The position numbers and the translations under genes are program-made. DNA of 64,000 nucleotides from Oscillospiraceae bacterium. GTDB lineage: Bacteria > Bacillota > Clostridia > Oscillospirales > Oscillospiraceae. Below, piece after piece: positions 37,903 through 47,428 of this stretch (its first letter is position 1; each line of letters opens with the position of its first letter). The notes beneath the pieces are model-generated. The model was not told the origin of the DNA. It was given only the letters and a program-made list of their open reading frames with translations, and searched no databases. The DNA lies in the NCBI GenBank assembly GCA_020025345.1, contig JAHHSH010000002.1, positions 1 through 64,000 of the forward strand. The letters run 5' to 3'.

Positions 37903-37925
37903 TGAGGATGACCCGCTCATACGCT
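37896..37925 (+). promoter_or_regulatory. Candidate sigma-E promoter of the sipL-like gene
   Basis: GGTATAAT (37896-37903), 14-bp spacer, CATACGCT (37918-37925). Against GKMATATT-N14-CATACAMT this is 6/8 and 7/8. The -35 overlaps the spoVM stop. Expected start of transcription is about 35 nt before the sipL ATG. Confidence 0.5.
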
Positions 37926-37966
37926 TTTGTAGCACAGGAAGTATAAGTGAATGAGAGGGTGTCTGA

Positions 37967-39466
37967 ATGGAACTTGGATTGAAAATGGAGGAAATTTCCT
38001 GCTGTGCAACAGTAGGAAACGTGGTGGTCAGCCACGAGGAATCTTTGGAGACGTCTATCCCGGAATACTGCCCAGATATTGCCCGAATCGTAGATACGGC
38101 AGGACAACTGCGGATCCGGGAAAAAGTACTGTCAGAGGGGCGGTTGAGCATCAGCGGCGATGTGCATGTGACGGTGCTCTATACCTCTGAGGAGAGTCCC
38201 GGGCTGCGGAGTCTGGTTCTGACGGTGCCCTTTGCCTGCCGCACTGAGGAGCCGCGGCTGCAGGGCTGCCGCAGTGTCTGCGTCTGTGGGCGGTTGCCGC
38301 TGTTGGAAGCAAAATCCCTGACGTCTCGAAAACTGTACATCCGGGTGATGCCGGAATTCATTGTGGAGGGAATTGCCAATACACGGCAGAAGCTGTGCAG
38401 TGGCGTAGAAGAGGAAGATCCTACATTGCAGCTGCGGCGGGAGACGGTGGAGACCAGTATTCTCACGGCAGTTCTGGAACGGGAATTCAATTTCTCGCAG
38501 GAGTGTGTACCGGAGGGTGATGTACCGGAAGATCTGCTGCTGGATCGCTGCTGCTTGCAGGTGACAGACTGCCAGCGTATCGGGAGAAAGCTGATCGTTA
38601 AGGGGGAGGCTGCATTGTCGCTCCTCTATCGCACAGAGGAGCAGACGCTGTGCACCTATGATGCGGTGCTGCCTTTCTCCCAAATCCTTGACAGTGTAGA
38701 GCTGCCGGAGGATGCGGTTTATCAGGCGGAAGCATGGACGTCGGACAGCCATATTCGTCTGGCCCGAATGGAGGGCGCCATGGGATTTGGCATCTCGCTG
38801 CGGATCGGCGTTATGGTAAAGGTTTACGAGCTGCGGAAAGTATCCTATCTTTGCGACCTGTACAGCACCCGATACGAGGCGGATGTACATTACCAAACGC
38901 TGACGCTGACAGCGGTCTATCCTGCTGAAAATACGACGCAGGAGGCGGTGGAGCAACTGGAGTTTGGCCGGGAGACACCTTTTGTTTGTCTCACGGGCGC
39001 TGAATGCGGCGCAGTAACGGCGGAGCCGGAGGGGGATCACACGGCGCTGAGGAGCAATCTGCGGCTCAAAATTCTCTATCTGGATGAGACCGGTGCACCG
39101 ATCAGTGCAGAGCGCATGGCAGAGGTGACGGCGCAGGTACCGGATGTTCCGCAAAGCGTTCGAGCCATTTGCGGCAGTGGTATGGTACAGATGTCCGGCA
39201 ACAGCTGTCAGGTGCGGCTGCCCGTATCCTTTGCAGCAACACGGGAGACGCCCCGGGAACTGCAAAGTATCGATGGCGTGGAACTGACGGAGCCGGAGGA
39301 GAACCAGCGCCCCTCGCTGGTGCTGCGGCGGGTAGGGGAGGACGAAACGCTGTGGGACGTAGCCAAGGCCTACCGAACAGATCCCGCCCTTATCCTGCAG
39401 GCCAACGATCTTAAGGAGGGGGAGCCGCTGCCGGAGGGAATGGTATTGATCCCCAAAACAAGGTAA
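37967..39466 (+). CDS. sipL: SPOCS (DUF3794) and LysM protein, SipL-like coat morphogenesis factor
   Basis: 499 residues: repeated SPOCS/DUF3794 domains over about residues 1-440 (ISGDVHVTVLYTSEE, VKGEAALSLLYRTEE, LRSNLRLKILYLDETG) and a C-terminal LysM domain (about 452-497: VGEDETLWDVAKAYRTDPALILQAND). This is the architecture of C. difficile SipL, which binds SpoIVA through LysM and is essential for coat encasement. Adjacent spoVM fits that role. The gene symbol rests on architecture and context. RBS is GAGAGGGTG. Confidence 0.82.
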   Translation: MELGLKMEEISCCATVGNVVVSHEESLETSIPEYCPDIARIVDTAGQLRIREKVLSEGRLSISGDVHVTVLYTSEESPGLRSLVLTVPFACRTEEPRLQGCRSVCVCGRLPLLEAKSLTSRKLYIRVMPEFIVEGIANTRQKLCSGVEEEDPTLQLRRETVETSILTAVLEREFNFSQECVPEGDVPEDLLLDRCCLQVTDCQRIGRKLIVKGEAALSLLYRTEEQTLCTYDAVLPFSQILDSVELPEDAVYQAEAWTSDSHIRLARMEGAMGFGISLRIGVMVKVYELRKVSYLCDLYSTRYEADVHYQTLTLTAVYPAENTTQEAVEQLEFGRETPFVCLTGAECGAVTAEPEGDHTALRSNLRLKILYLDETGAPISAERMAEVTAQVPDVPQSVRAICGSGMVQMSGNSCQVRLPVSFAATRETPRELQSIDGVELTEPEENQRPSLVLRRVGEDETLWDVAKAYRTDPALILQANDLKEGEPLPEGMVLIPKTR

Positions 39467-39507
39467 TTGGTGTCTGGGACATATCCATCACAAGACATAA
39501 AGGAAAA

Positions 39508-39535
39508 GGGAGGCCGATCATCGACCTCCCTTTTT
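39508..39535. terminator. Terminator between sipL and the ABC importer
   Basis: GGGAGG...CCTCCC stem (39508-39530) with inner CGAT/ATCG pairing; T-run downstream on plus and A-run upstream, so it serves both converging units. The remaining 75 bp to the ABC gene shows no feature. Confidence 0.8.
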
Positions 39536-39609
39536 GTTGCTTTTTATAAATCTCCGGACATCTGTGCAGCCACAGTCTCTATGGTGATAGGTGGAGCCTG
39601 GAGGAAAGA

Positions 39610-40377
39610 TTACTTAGAGAAGCGAGCCAAAAACTGGCGGGTACGCTCTTCTTGAGGATTGTTAATGACTTGCTGCGGATCGCCCTGTTCGACGATGACA
39701 CCGCCATCCATGAAGATGATATGATCGGCCACATCCCGGGCAAAAGCCATCTCGTGGGTGACGATAATCATAGTGGTGTGCTGCTGAGCAAGGCCGCGGA
39801 TGACCTTCAGCACCTCGCCGGTCAGCTCCGGATCCAGTGCAGAGGTGGGCTCGTCAAAGCAGAGAATATCCGGTTTCATAGCCAGTGCGCGGGCGATGGC
39901 TACACGCTGCTGTTGACCGCCGGAAAGCTGGTGCGGGTAATTGTCCATGCGATCCGCAAGGCCCATCTGCTCCAAAAGGGCTTTGCCCTCAGCCTGAATA
40001 GCTTCTATAGACTCGCCGTTTTTCTCACGCTTAGCCAGCAGCTCACGGGCCAGGGTCACGTTTTGAAGCGCCGTATATTGGGGGAAGAGGTTGAAGTTTT
40101 GGAATACCAGGCCAAAGTGAAGCCGATTCTGACGAATTTCACTCTCTGATTGGGTTTTAGCGTCCTTACCATCAAAAAGCGTCTCGCCGCGAACAGAAAT
40201 GGTTCCGGCATTGGGTGTTTCCAAGAAATTCAGACACCGCAGCAGCGTGGTTTTTCCGCTGCCGGAGGAGCCGATGATGGATAGAGCCTGTCCCTCTTCC
40301 AGCGTGAAAGAAATATCTTTCAGCACGCGGGTGGCACCGAAATTTTTTTCGAGATGATTGACTTCCAAAATAGACAT
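39610..40377 (-). CDS. Amino-acid ABC transporter ATP-binding protein
   Basis: GlnQ/HisP-type ATPase, 255 residues: Walker A GSSGSGKTT (36-44), signature LSGGQQQR (about 145), Walker B LCFDEPTSALD. It powers the importer whose permease and binding protein lie upstream on the same strand. RBS GGAGGCG precedes the ATG. Confidence 0.93.
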   Translation of the reverse strand: MSILEVNHLEKNFGATRVLKDISFTLEEGQALSIIGSSGSGKTTLLRCLNFLETPNAGTISVRGETLFDGKDAKTQSESEIRQNRLHFGLVFQNFNLFPQYTALQNVTLARELLAKREKNGESIEAIQAEGKALLEQMGLADRMDNYPHQLSGGQQQRVAIARALAMKPDILCFDEPTSALDPELTGEVLKVIRGLAQQHTTMIIVTHEMAFARDVADHIIFMDGGVIVEQGDPQQVINNPQEERTRQFLARFSK

Positions 40378-40390
40378 ATCGAACGCCTCC

Positions 40391-41032
40391 TTACTGGAAA
40401 TAGGACAGCTTGCGCTCTGTACGGTTGAGGATCAGAGTGACAAGACCATTGAAGATGAGGAAGAATATACCGGTATAGAAGAGAGGCCAGATCATGGCCT
40501 GATTTCCGAACTCGCTGGCCATAGCGATGACTTCCTTGACCATGATGAAGTTGGCAAGGGAAGTGTCCTTCACCAGCGTAATGACTTCGTTGCCGATGGG
40601 AGGAACGATACGCTTAACAAGCTGTAAGAGCGTGATGTTGCGGAAAATTTGTCCCTTTGTGAGGCCTAAAACCTGACCGGCCTCCTGCTGCCCCTTTGGA
40701 ATACCCTGGATTCCGCCGCGGAAGATTTCGGAGAAATAGGCGGCGTAGTTTAAAACGAAAGCCAGACATGCCGCCGTCATGCGGGGCAGCATGTGTCCGG
40801 GACTCAAAAATCCGGGGACATAGTAGACAACTGCCAGCTGCAGCATCAACGGTGTGGAGCGCATCAGATAGACATAGAACTGAGAAATCCAGCTCAAAGG
40901 CTTAATGCGGCTCATGGTGCCGAAGGAGATCAGCAGGCCCAGTGGAAGAGACAGCAGCAACGTGACGAAGAAAATCTCGCAGTTGAGCAGGAAACTCTTT
41001 CCTAACATCATATTTACGGTCAAAAAGCTCAT
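40391..41032 (-). CDS. Amino-acid ABC transporter permease
   Basis: 213 residues with about five transmembrane helices and the EAA loop (QEAGQVLGLTKGQIFRNITL) that docks the ATPase. HisM/GlnP type. It lies between the ATPase and binding-protein genes in one operon. Confidence 0.92.
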   Translation of the reverse strand: MSFLTVNMMLGKSFLLNCEIFFVTLLLSLPLGLLISFGTMSRIKPLSWISQFYVYLMRSTPLMLQLAVVYYVPGFLSPGHMLPRMTAACLAFVLNYAAYFSEIFRGGIQGIPKGQQEAGQVLGLTKGQIFRNITLLQLVKRIVPPIGNEVITLVKDTSLANFIMVKEVIAMASEFGNQAMIWPLFYTGIFFLIFNGLVTLILNRTERKLSYFQ

Positions 41033-41093
41033 AGTGTTCCTCTTTCTAAACAGGATCGAAGCGGAGAGGAGAACCTCTCCGCTACTTTATAGT

Positions 41094-41885
41094 TTACTTC
41101 TGCTCAATCAACTGATCGGCCAGGCCGTACTTCTCAGCCAGCTTCATCAGGGTACCGTCCTTGTAGAGCTCAACGATGGCGCCGTTGACCTTCTCGGCCA
41201 GTTCATCACCCTTACGGAAACCAACAGCATACTCCTCAACAGAGAGACGCAGATCGGGGATCACAGTCAGATCAGCGTAGTCGCCCTGACCAACCATAGA
41301 ATTAGCCAGTACGAAGTCCAGAACACAGGCGTCAGCAGCACCGGCCTTTACTTCCTTCAGAGCCTCCGTCTGCATGGGAACGCTGGTATAGGTAGCCTTG
41401 GACAGATTTTCGTCGTCCTTGACGGCTTTCTCGCCGGCGGAACCGGCCTCGGCATCAATTTTGGCACCGGCCAGATCAGCCGTGGATTTATATTTGCCTG
41501 CATTCTCAGAGCGGATCACGATGACCTGATAGTTCTGCACATAGGGAATGGAGAGCGTCAGCGTTTCCTTCAGCTTGTCTGTAGAAGTCATGCCGTTCCA
41601 GAGGCAATCAATGTTCTGGGAATTCAACTCCATTACCTTGCTGTCCCATTTGATTTCCTGGAACTTGGGGGTCATGCCCAGCCTCTCGAAGACAGCGGTG
41701 GCGAACTCTGTCTCAAAACCTACCAGCTTGCCGTTTTCATCGTAGTAGTTCATGGGCTCAAAGAGCGTCATACCAATGGTTACTTCCTTAGACGTATCAT
41801 CCTTCTTGCCACCACAGGCAGCCAACAGGGATACGGTCATGACCAGTGCAAGGGCCAGAGCCAACACTTTCATCATCTTTTTCAT
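41094..41885 (-). CDS. Amino-acid ABC transporter substrate-binding lipoprotein
   Basis: 263 residues, family 3 solute-binding protein. The lipobox LLAAC puts the lipidated Cys at residue 24 after a signal peptide. GMTLFEPMNYYDENGKLVGFETEFATAVFERLGM is the typical ligand-domain start. ATG 41885 follows GGAGGTAG; the upstream extension to 41948 would spoil the signal peptide. Likely binds a polar or sulfur amino acid; which one is not clear. Confidence 0.93.
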   Translation of the reverse strand: MKKMMKVLALALALVMTVSLLAACGGKKDDTSKEVTIGMTLFEPMNYYDENGKLVGFETEFATAVFERLGMTPKFQEIKWDSKVMELNSQNIDCLWNGMTSTDKLKETLTLSIPYVQNYQVIVIRSENAGKYKSTADLAGAKIDAEAGSAGEKAVKDDENLSKATYTSVPMQTEALKEVKAGAADACVLDFVLANSMVGQGDYADLTVIPDLRLSVEEYAVGFRKGDELAEKVNGAIVELYKDGTLMKLAEKYGLADQLIEQK

Positions 41886-41946
41886 AGGTTCTACCTCCGT
41901 TTTTTTATAGGGGATCCTGTGGTGGCCCCTGTTTGATGTTGTTAAC

Positions 41947-41975
41947 ATACTACCACTTTAGCGTGGTAGTGTAAA
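41947..41975 (-). promoter_or_regulatory. ABC importer promoter with operator-like dyad
   Basis: Minus strand: TTTACA (41975-41970), 17 bp, TAGTAT (41952-41947). The spacer is filled by ACTACCAC/GTGGTAGT, an 8-bp inverted repeat with 6-bp gap (41949-41970), placed to be a repressor site. Regulator unknown. Confidence 0.6.
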
Positions 41976-42100
41976 GATGTAAATGTAAACAAATAATTCA
42001 ACTATTTACCGTGATGAATTATGCAGCTTCTACAGTAGCAGGAAGCTGCAAGCAAAAAGGCGCCTTGTGGGCAGGGAAAAAGTGTTCCTGGATATAATGC

Positions 42101-42135
42101 AAAAGAGGCCATCAGCGTTTTACGCCGACGGCCTC
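42101..42135 (-). terminator. Terminator after rnpB
   Basis: Stem with arms 42105-42117 and 42123-42135 (GAGGCC...GGCCTC), then four Ts on the minus strand (42104-42101). It ends rnpB. The 125 bp between this and the ABC promoter holds only an unexplained short dyad (42022-42050). Confidence 0.8.
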
Positions 42136-42143
42136 ATATGGTA

Positions 42144-42490
42144 GCGAGTAAGTCTGTAAGCCGGGTTCTGTATTTGACAGTCATCTATCTAGCCGCATCG
42201 TTGCCAATGCGATCAAGCCACCCCGGGAGCGGCCGGGCCGACCTAATGCTCCCATAGCGGTGTTGCTCCGGATAGAGTTTACAGCGACGGGCACTTTCGA
42301 GCCGTCGGGTGAGCTCTTACCTCACCTTTCCACCCTTACCTGCAGCCTAGACCGCAGGCGGTATATCTCTGTTGCACTTTTCCTGAAGTCGCCTTCGGCG
42401 GGCGTTACCCGTTATCCTTGCCCTGCGGAGCCCGGACTTTCCTCATGAACAGGCTTTCGCCTTGTTCCCGCGACTGTCTGGCTTACTCGC
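42144..42490 (-). ncRNA. rnpB: RNase P RNA (type A)
   Basis: Catalytic RNA of RNase P, which matures tRNA 5' ends. The minus strand carries the universal GAGGAAAGTCCGGGCTCC core and the 3' ACAGAACCCGGCTTA. The P1 helix closes exactly: GCGAGTAAG (42490-42482) pairs with CTTACTCGC (42152-42144). Length 347 nt. Promoter and terminator flank it. Confidence 0.95.
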
Positions 42491-42497
42491 GTATCCT

Positions 42498-42526
42498 ATT
42501 GTACAAAATGTGAGCGAGAAAGTCAA
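42498..42526 (-). promoter_or_regulatory. Sigma-A promoter of rnpB
   Basis: Minus strand TTGACT (42526-42521), 17 bp, TACAAT (42503-42498), about 7 nt before the P1 helix. Confidence 0.88.
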
Positions 42527-42548
42527 CGCCGAGAGTGAGTTATTTTCA

Positions 42549-42577
42549 TTGAACTGAAAGTAAAGATGGGGTATAAT
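42549..42577 (+). promoter_or_regulatory. Sigma-A promoter of murD operon
   Basis: TTGAAC (42549-42554), 17 bp, perfect TATAAT (42572-42577). Divergent from the rnpB promoter. Confidence 0.82.
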
Positions 42578-42682
42578 ATCTATAGTGTATTTTGGACGCA
42601 TCTGGATTGTGCTTTTCTTTCTTTATTAAGGAAAGGACGGGCCGGATGCGTCCGATAGATCTATGGATGGAGGAAAACTCAA

Positions 42683-44065
42683 ATGACCTTACAGGAATAC
42701 CTGTTATCCTTAAAAGAAAAGCGCGTTGCCGTGATTGGTATTGGCGTGAGCAATACACCTATGCTGCAGTTGCTGCTGGAAAACGGCATTGCCGTTACCG
42801 CCTGCGATAAGCGAAGCCGTGAGGAACTGGGAGCGCTGGCGCAGGAATTGGAGGCTCAGGGAGCCGTATTACAGCTGGGAGAGAACTACCTTGCAGACTT
42901 GGATCAGGATGTGATCTTCCGCACGCCCAGCCTGCGTCCTGACGTGCCGGAGCTGCAGCGGGCACAGGAGCGGGGGAGTGTGCTCACTTCGGAGATGGAG
43001 GTATTCTTTGACGTCTGTCCCTGCCCCATGATCGCTGTTACCGGCAGTGACGGAAAGACGACGACGACGACCATGATTGCCGGACTTCTCCGTGCAGCAG
43101 GTCATACCGTGCATGTGGGCGGCAATATCGGTAATCCGCTGTTGGCTAAAACACCCCAAATAAGCCCCGAGGATTGGGTGGTGCTGGAGCTGTCCTCTTT
43201 CCAGCTGATGACCATTCATAAAAGCCCCCGCATTGCCGTCATGACCAATCTGGCCCCCAACCATCTGGATATGCACCATGGCATGGAGGAATATGTGGCG
43301 GCCAAGGAGAATATTTTCCGCCATCAGAGCGTGGGGGATGTGGCTATTTTCAACTGGGACAATGCCATCACCCGGGAGCAGAGCACCCGCGCCAAAGGCG
43401 AGGTGCGGCTCTTCAGCCGACAGGAGTGCGTGGAGAATGGTGTTTTCCTCCGAGGTGATACCATTATCCGCCGCTGCGACGGTGTAGATACGGCGGTGAT
43501 GACCACAGCGGACAGCAAGCTGCCCGGCGTACACAACATTGAAAACTACATGGCGGCGATCGCTGCCGTAGAGGGCTTGGTGGATGATGAAACCATCCGG
43601 GCTTTTGCCCACACCTTCGGCGGTGTAGAGCACCGTATTGAGCTGGTGCGTGAGCTGCACGGTGTGCGCTACTATAATGACTCCATCGCTTCCAGTCCCA
43701 GCCGTACCATTGCCGGACTGCGTTCCTTTGATGAGAAGGTAATTTTGCTGGCAGGTGGTTATGATAAAAAAATTCCTTTTGATGTGCTGGGGCCGGAGAT
43801 CGTGGAGCATGTAAAGCTGCTGATTCTCTGCGGTGCTACGGCGGAGAAGATCCGTGCGGCGGTAGAGGCTGCGCCCGGATATGTACCCGGCAAACCGGAA
43901 ATCCTTATGGTATCCCCCTTCCAAAAGGCGGTGGAGACGGCTCGTGATCGGGCAGAGAATGGCGATATTGTGACGCTGTCCCCGGCTTGTGCCGCCTTCG
44001 ATCAGTTTAAGAATTTTATGGAGCGGGGCGATACCTTTAAGAAAATCGTCAACAGCTGGCAGTAA
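42683..44065 (+). CDS. murD: UDP-N-acetylmuramoyl-L-alanine--D-glutamate ligase
   Basis: Adds D-Glu to UDP-MurNAc-L-Ala in the cytoplasm. ATP-binding loop TGSDGKTTTTT (about residues 118-128), the LSSFQL segment, APNHLDMHHGMEEYVAAK and the C-terminal YNDSIASSPSRTIAGL. 460 residues, normal. It lies outside the usual division cluster. RBS GGAGGAAAA. Confidence 0.95.
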   Translation: MTLQEYLLSLKEKRVAVIGIGVSNTPMLQLLLENGIAVTACDKRSREELGALAQELEAQGAVLQLGENYLADLDQDVIFRTPSLRPDVPELQRAQERGSVLTSEMEVFFDVCPCPMIAVTGSDGKTTTTTMIAGLLRAAGHTVHVGGNIGNPLLAKTPQISPEDWVVLELSSFQLMTIHKSPRIAVMTNLAPNHLDMHHGMEEYVAAKENIFRHQSVGDVAIFNWDNAITREQSTRAKGEVRLFSRQECVENGVFLRGDTIIRRCDGVDTAVMTTADSKLPGVHNIENYMAAIAAVEGLVDDETIRAFAHTFGGVEHRIELVRELHGVRYYNDSIASSPSRTIAGLRSFDEKVILLAGGYDKKIPFDVLGPEIVEHVKLLILCGATAEKIRAAVEAAPGYVPGKPEILMVSPFQKAVETARDRAENGDIVTLSPACAAFDQFKNFMERGDTFKKIVNSWQ

Positions 44066-44083
44066 CCAATCACGCTGTACCCA

Positions 44084-44091
44084 CATACACT
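44084..44091 (+). promoter_or_regulatory. Sigma-E-like -10 element before yunB
   Basis: CATACACT matches the sigma-E -10 consensus CATACAMT exactly, 20 nt before the yunB ATG. The -35 region is poor (about 4/8), so this is tentative. Confidence 0.3.
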
Positions 44092-44111
44092 GCTATAAGG
44101 GGGTGTGTGGG

Positions 44112-44801
44112 ATGAAACGGCTGCGGTATGTGCGCATGAGCACTAAGAAGAGAGTGATTGTCTGGCTCTGCTCGATTGTTCTTTTGCTGCTGGCTCTTAT
44201 CAGTATAACACTGGGACACATGAAGCCTATTTTGACCAGCCTTGCAACGGCGCGAGTCTCCAATACGGTGAGCCGCATCGTGGTAGCTGCAGTGAATGAA
44301 GCTCTTGCCGAAGGGAAACTGGAATATACGTCTCTCATCACTTTTGAGAAAGACAAAGACGGCCATATCACGGCGCTGAAAAGCGATATGGCGGCCTTTA
44401 ACCGGCTGCAGTCCCAGATTGCAGACAGCATTTTGCTACGGCTCGGTCAGGTCTCCGACGAGGACTTGGCAATCCCCATCGGAACCCTAACCGGTTCGCC
44501 GTTATTGGCCGGCCGCGGACCCTCCGTTCGAGTGAAGATGCAGTCGGTGGGCTCGGCCAGTGCCAGATTCCGCAATACGTTTTCTGCGGCAGGGATCAAT
44601 CAGACGCGCCACCAGATTCTCCTGGCTGTGGATGTAGATGTGAGCATCCTCCTGCCGATGTTCCGAACCTCCACTCGCGTCAGTAATGAAATTTCTGTGG
44701 GGGAGACGGTGATCGTAGGCAGTGTACCGGAGACGTTCACCAGTTTTGATACGACGCCGGAAGAACAAGAAGAGTACGCCCAAGACTATGTACTAAATTA
44801 A
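44112..44801 (+). CDS. yunB: Sporulation protein YunB
   Basis: 229 residues; N-terminal transmembrane helix (about 15-37) and an extracytoplasmic domain with SRIVVAAVNEAL, then GTLTGSPLLAGRGPSVRVKM and QTRHQILLAVDVDVSILLP, the YunB family pattern. In B. subtilis yunB is a mother-cell (sigma-E) gene. ATG 44112 is taken because it gives the family N-terminus; the frame upstream overlaps murD. Confidence 0.87.
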   Translation: MKRLRYVRMSTKKRVIVWLCSIVLLLLALISITLGHMKPILTSLATARVSNTVSRIVVAAVNEALAEGKLEYTSLITFEKDKDGHITALKSDMAAFNRLQSQIADSILLRLGQVSDEDLAIPIGTLTGSPLLAGRGPSVRVKMQSVGSASARFRNTFSAAGINQTRHQILLAVDVDVSILLPMFRTSTRVSNEISVGETVIVGSVPETFTSFDTTPEEQEEYAQDYVLN

Positions 44802-44808
44802 TAGATAA

Positions 44809-46788
<1,980 letters not shown>

Positions 46789-46797
46789 GGCGGCCAT

Positions 46798-47025
46798 GTG
46801 CTGGACGGCGCGGAAATCACGGCAACAGGACACCTCCACGATATGTTGGAGCGGGAATGGGGGCTGCCCGCGTGGTATGGGCGTAATCTGGATGCGCTCC
46901 ACGACGGCCTGACTATTTTGAAGGAGGTAGAGCTGGTGCTTCGCGAAGGCTATCTGCATCGTGCCCGCCGGGTGATAGAGGATGCCGCCGAAGAAAATCC
47001 CTGCATCAAAATCTTTGTGGAATGA
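46798..47025 (+). CDS. Barstar-family protein
   Basis: 75 residues: HLHDMLEREWGLPAWYGRNLDALHDGLT is the barstar signature that binds barnase-type ribonucleases. GTG start 9 nt after ligA's stop, with a weak AAGGCGG site. No barnase gene is visible in the window, so this is an orphan inhibitor or a housekeeping member. A terminator follows. Confidence 0.8.
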   Translation: MLDGAEITATGHLHDMLEREWGLPAWYGRNLDALHDGLTILKEVELVLREGYLHRARRVIEDAAEENPCIKIFVE

Positions 47026-47030
47026 GCCAA

Positions 47031-47068
47031 AGAGCAGCGTATCCCGTTGGGAAACGCTGCTCTTTTTC
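47031..47068 (+). terminator. Terminator after barstar
   Basis: AGAGCAGCGT (47031-47040) / ACGCTGCTCT (47054-47063) with inner TCCC/GGGA, then TTTTT. Confidence 0.88.
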
Positions 47069-47099
47069 ACGATATGGCTGAAAAGAAAGAAATGTTATC

Positions 47100-47128
47100 T
47101 TGACAAGAAAAAGCGGGTATATTATACT
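47100..47128 (+). promoter_or_regulatory. Consensus sigma-A promoter of valS
   Basis: TTGACA (47100-47105), 17 bp, TATACT (47123-47128). Transcription likely starts near 47135, giving a leader of about 290 nt. Confidence 0.92.
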
Positions 47129-47134
47129 AAGAAC

Positions 47135-47412
47135 GATATAAAATGCGATGATGGGAAGCAGTAAGCGGTTTGCAGATGCCAAGAGAGGGAGCGGATGGTG
47201 TAAGCTCTCGTGATGTGCCGTTGAAGTCGTCCCGGAGCTTCCCGCTGAACGATAGTAGGCGGCGACGGTAGTCCACCGTTAGCAGGACACGATATATGTA
47301 TGTATCGGCAAAGTGCGGGATTTTCCCGAATACAGGTGGTACCACGGACACAAGTTCGCCCTGTTTTGCTTTCAGCAAAGCGGAGCGGGCTTTTTATTTT
47401 TGTCAAAGACTC
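47135..47412 (+). promoter_or_regulatory. T-box riboswitch, Val-specific, in the valS leader
   Basis: Senses uncharged tRNA-Val by base pairing. The specifier loop has AGTA on its 5' side and GAAGTC on its 3' side, giving the codon GUC (47226-47228). The T-box AGGTGGTACCACGG (47334-47347) contains UGGU, complementary to the ACCA end of tRNA-Val. A terminator follows (about 47357-47400). It fills the gap between barstar and valS. Confidence 0.92.
47357..47402 (+). terminator. Regulated terminator of the T-box
   Basis: GCCC...TTTTGCT (from 47357) pairs with AGCAAA...GGGC (to 47390), followed by a long T-run. It competes with the T-box antiterminator. Confidence 0.82.
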
Positions 47413-47428
47413 GAAAAGGAGAATCGAT

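Noticed and set aside
42022..42050. TGCAGCTTC/GAAGCTGCA hairpin between the ABC promoter and rnpB
   Set aside because: No T-run on either side, so not a terminator; no match to a known RNA element. Left unassigned.
42869..44086. 405-codon minus-strand frame opposite murD
   Set aside because: Antisense shadow; murD is complete on the plus strand with all motifs.
47300..47428. Upstream extension of the valS frame
   Set aside because: It runs through the T-box and its terminator; the start at 47429 has a ribosome-binding site and the standard N-terminus.
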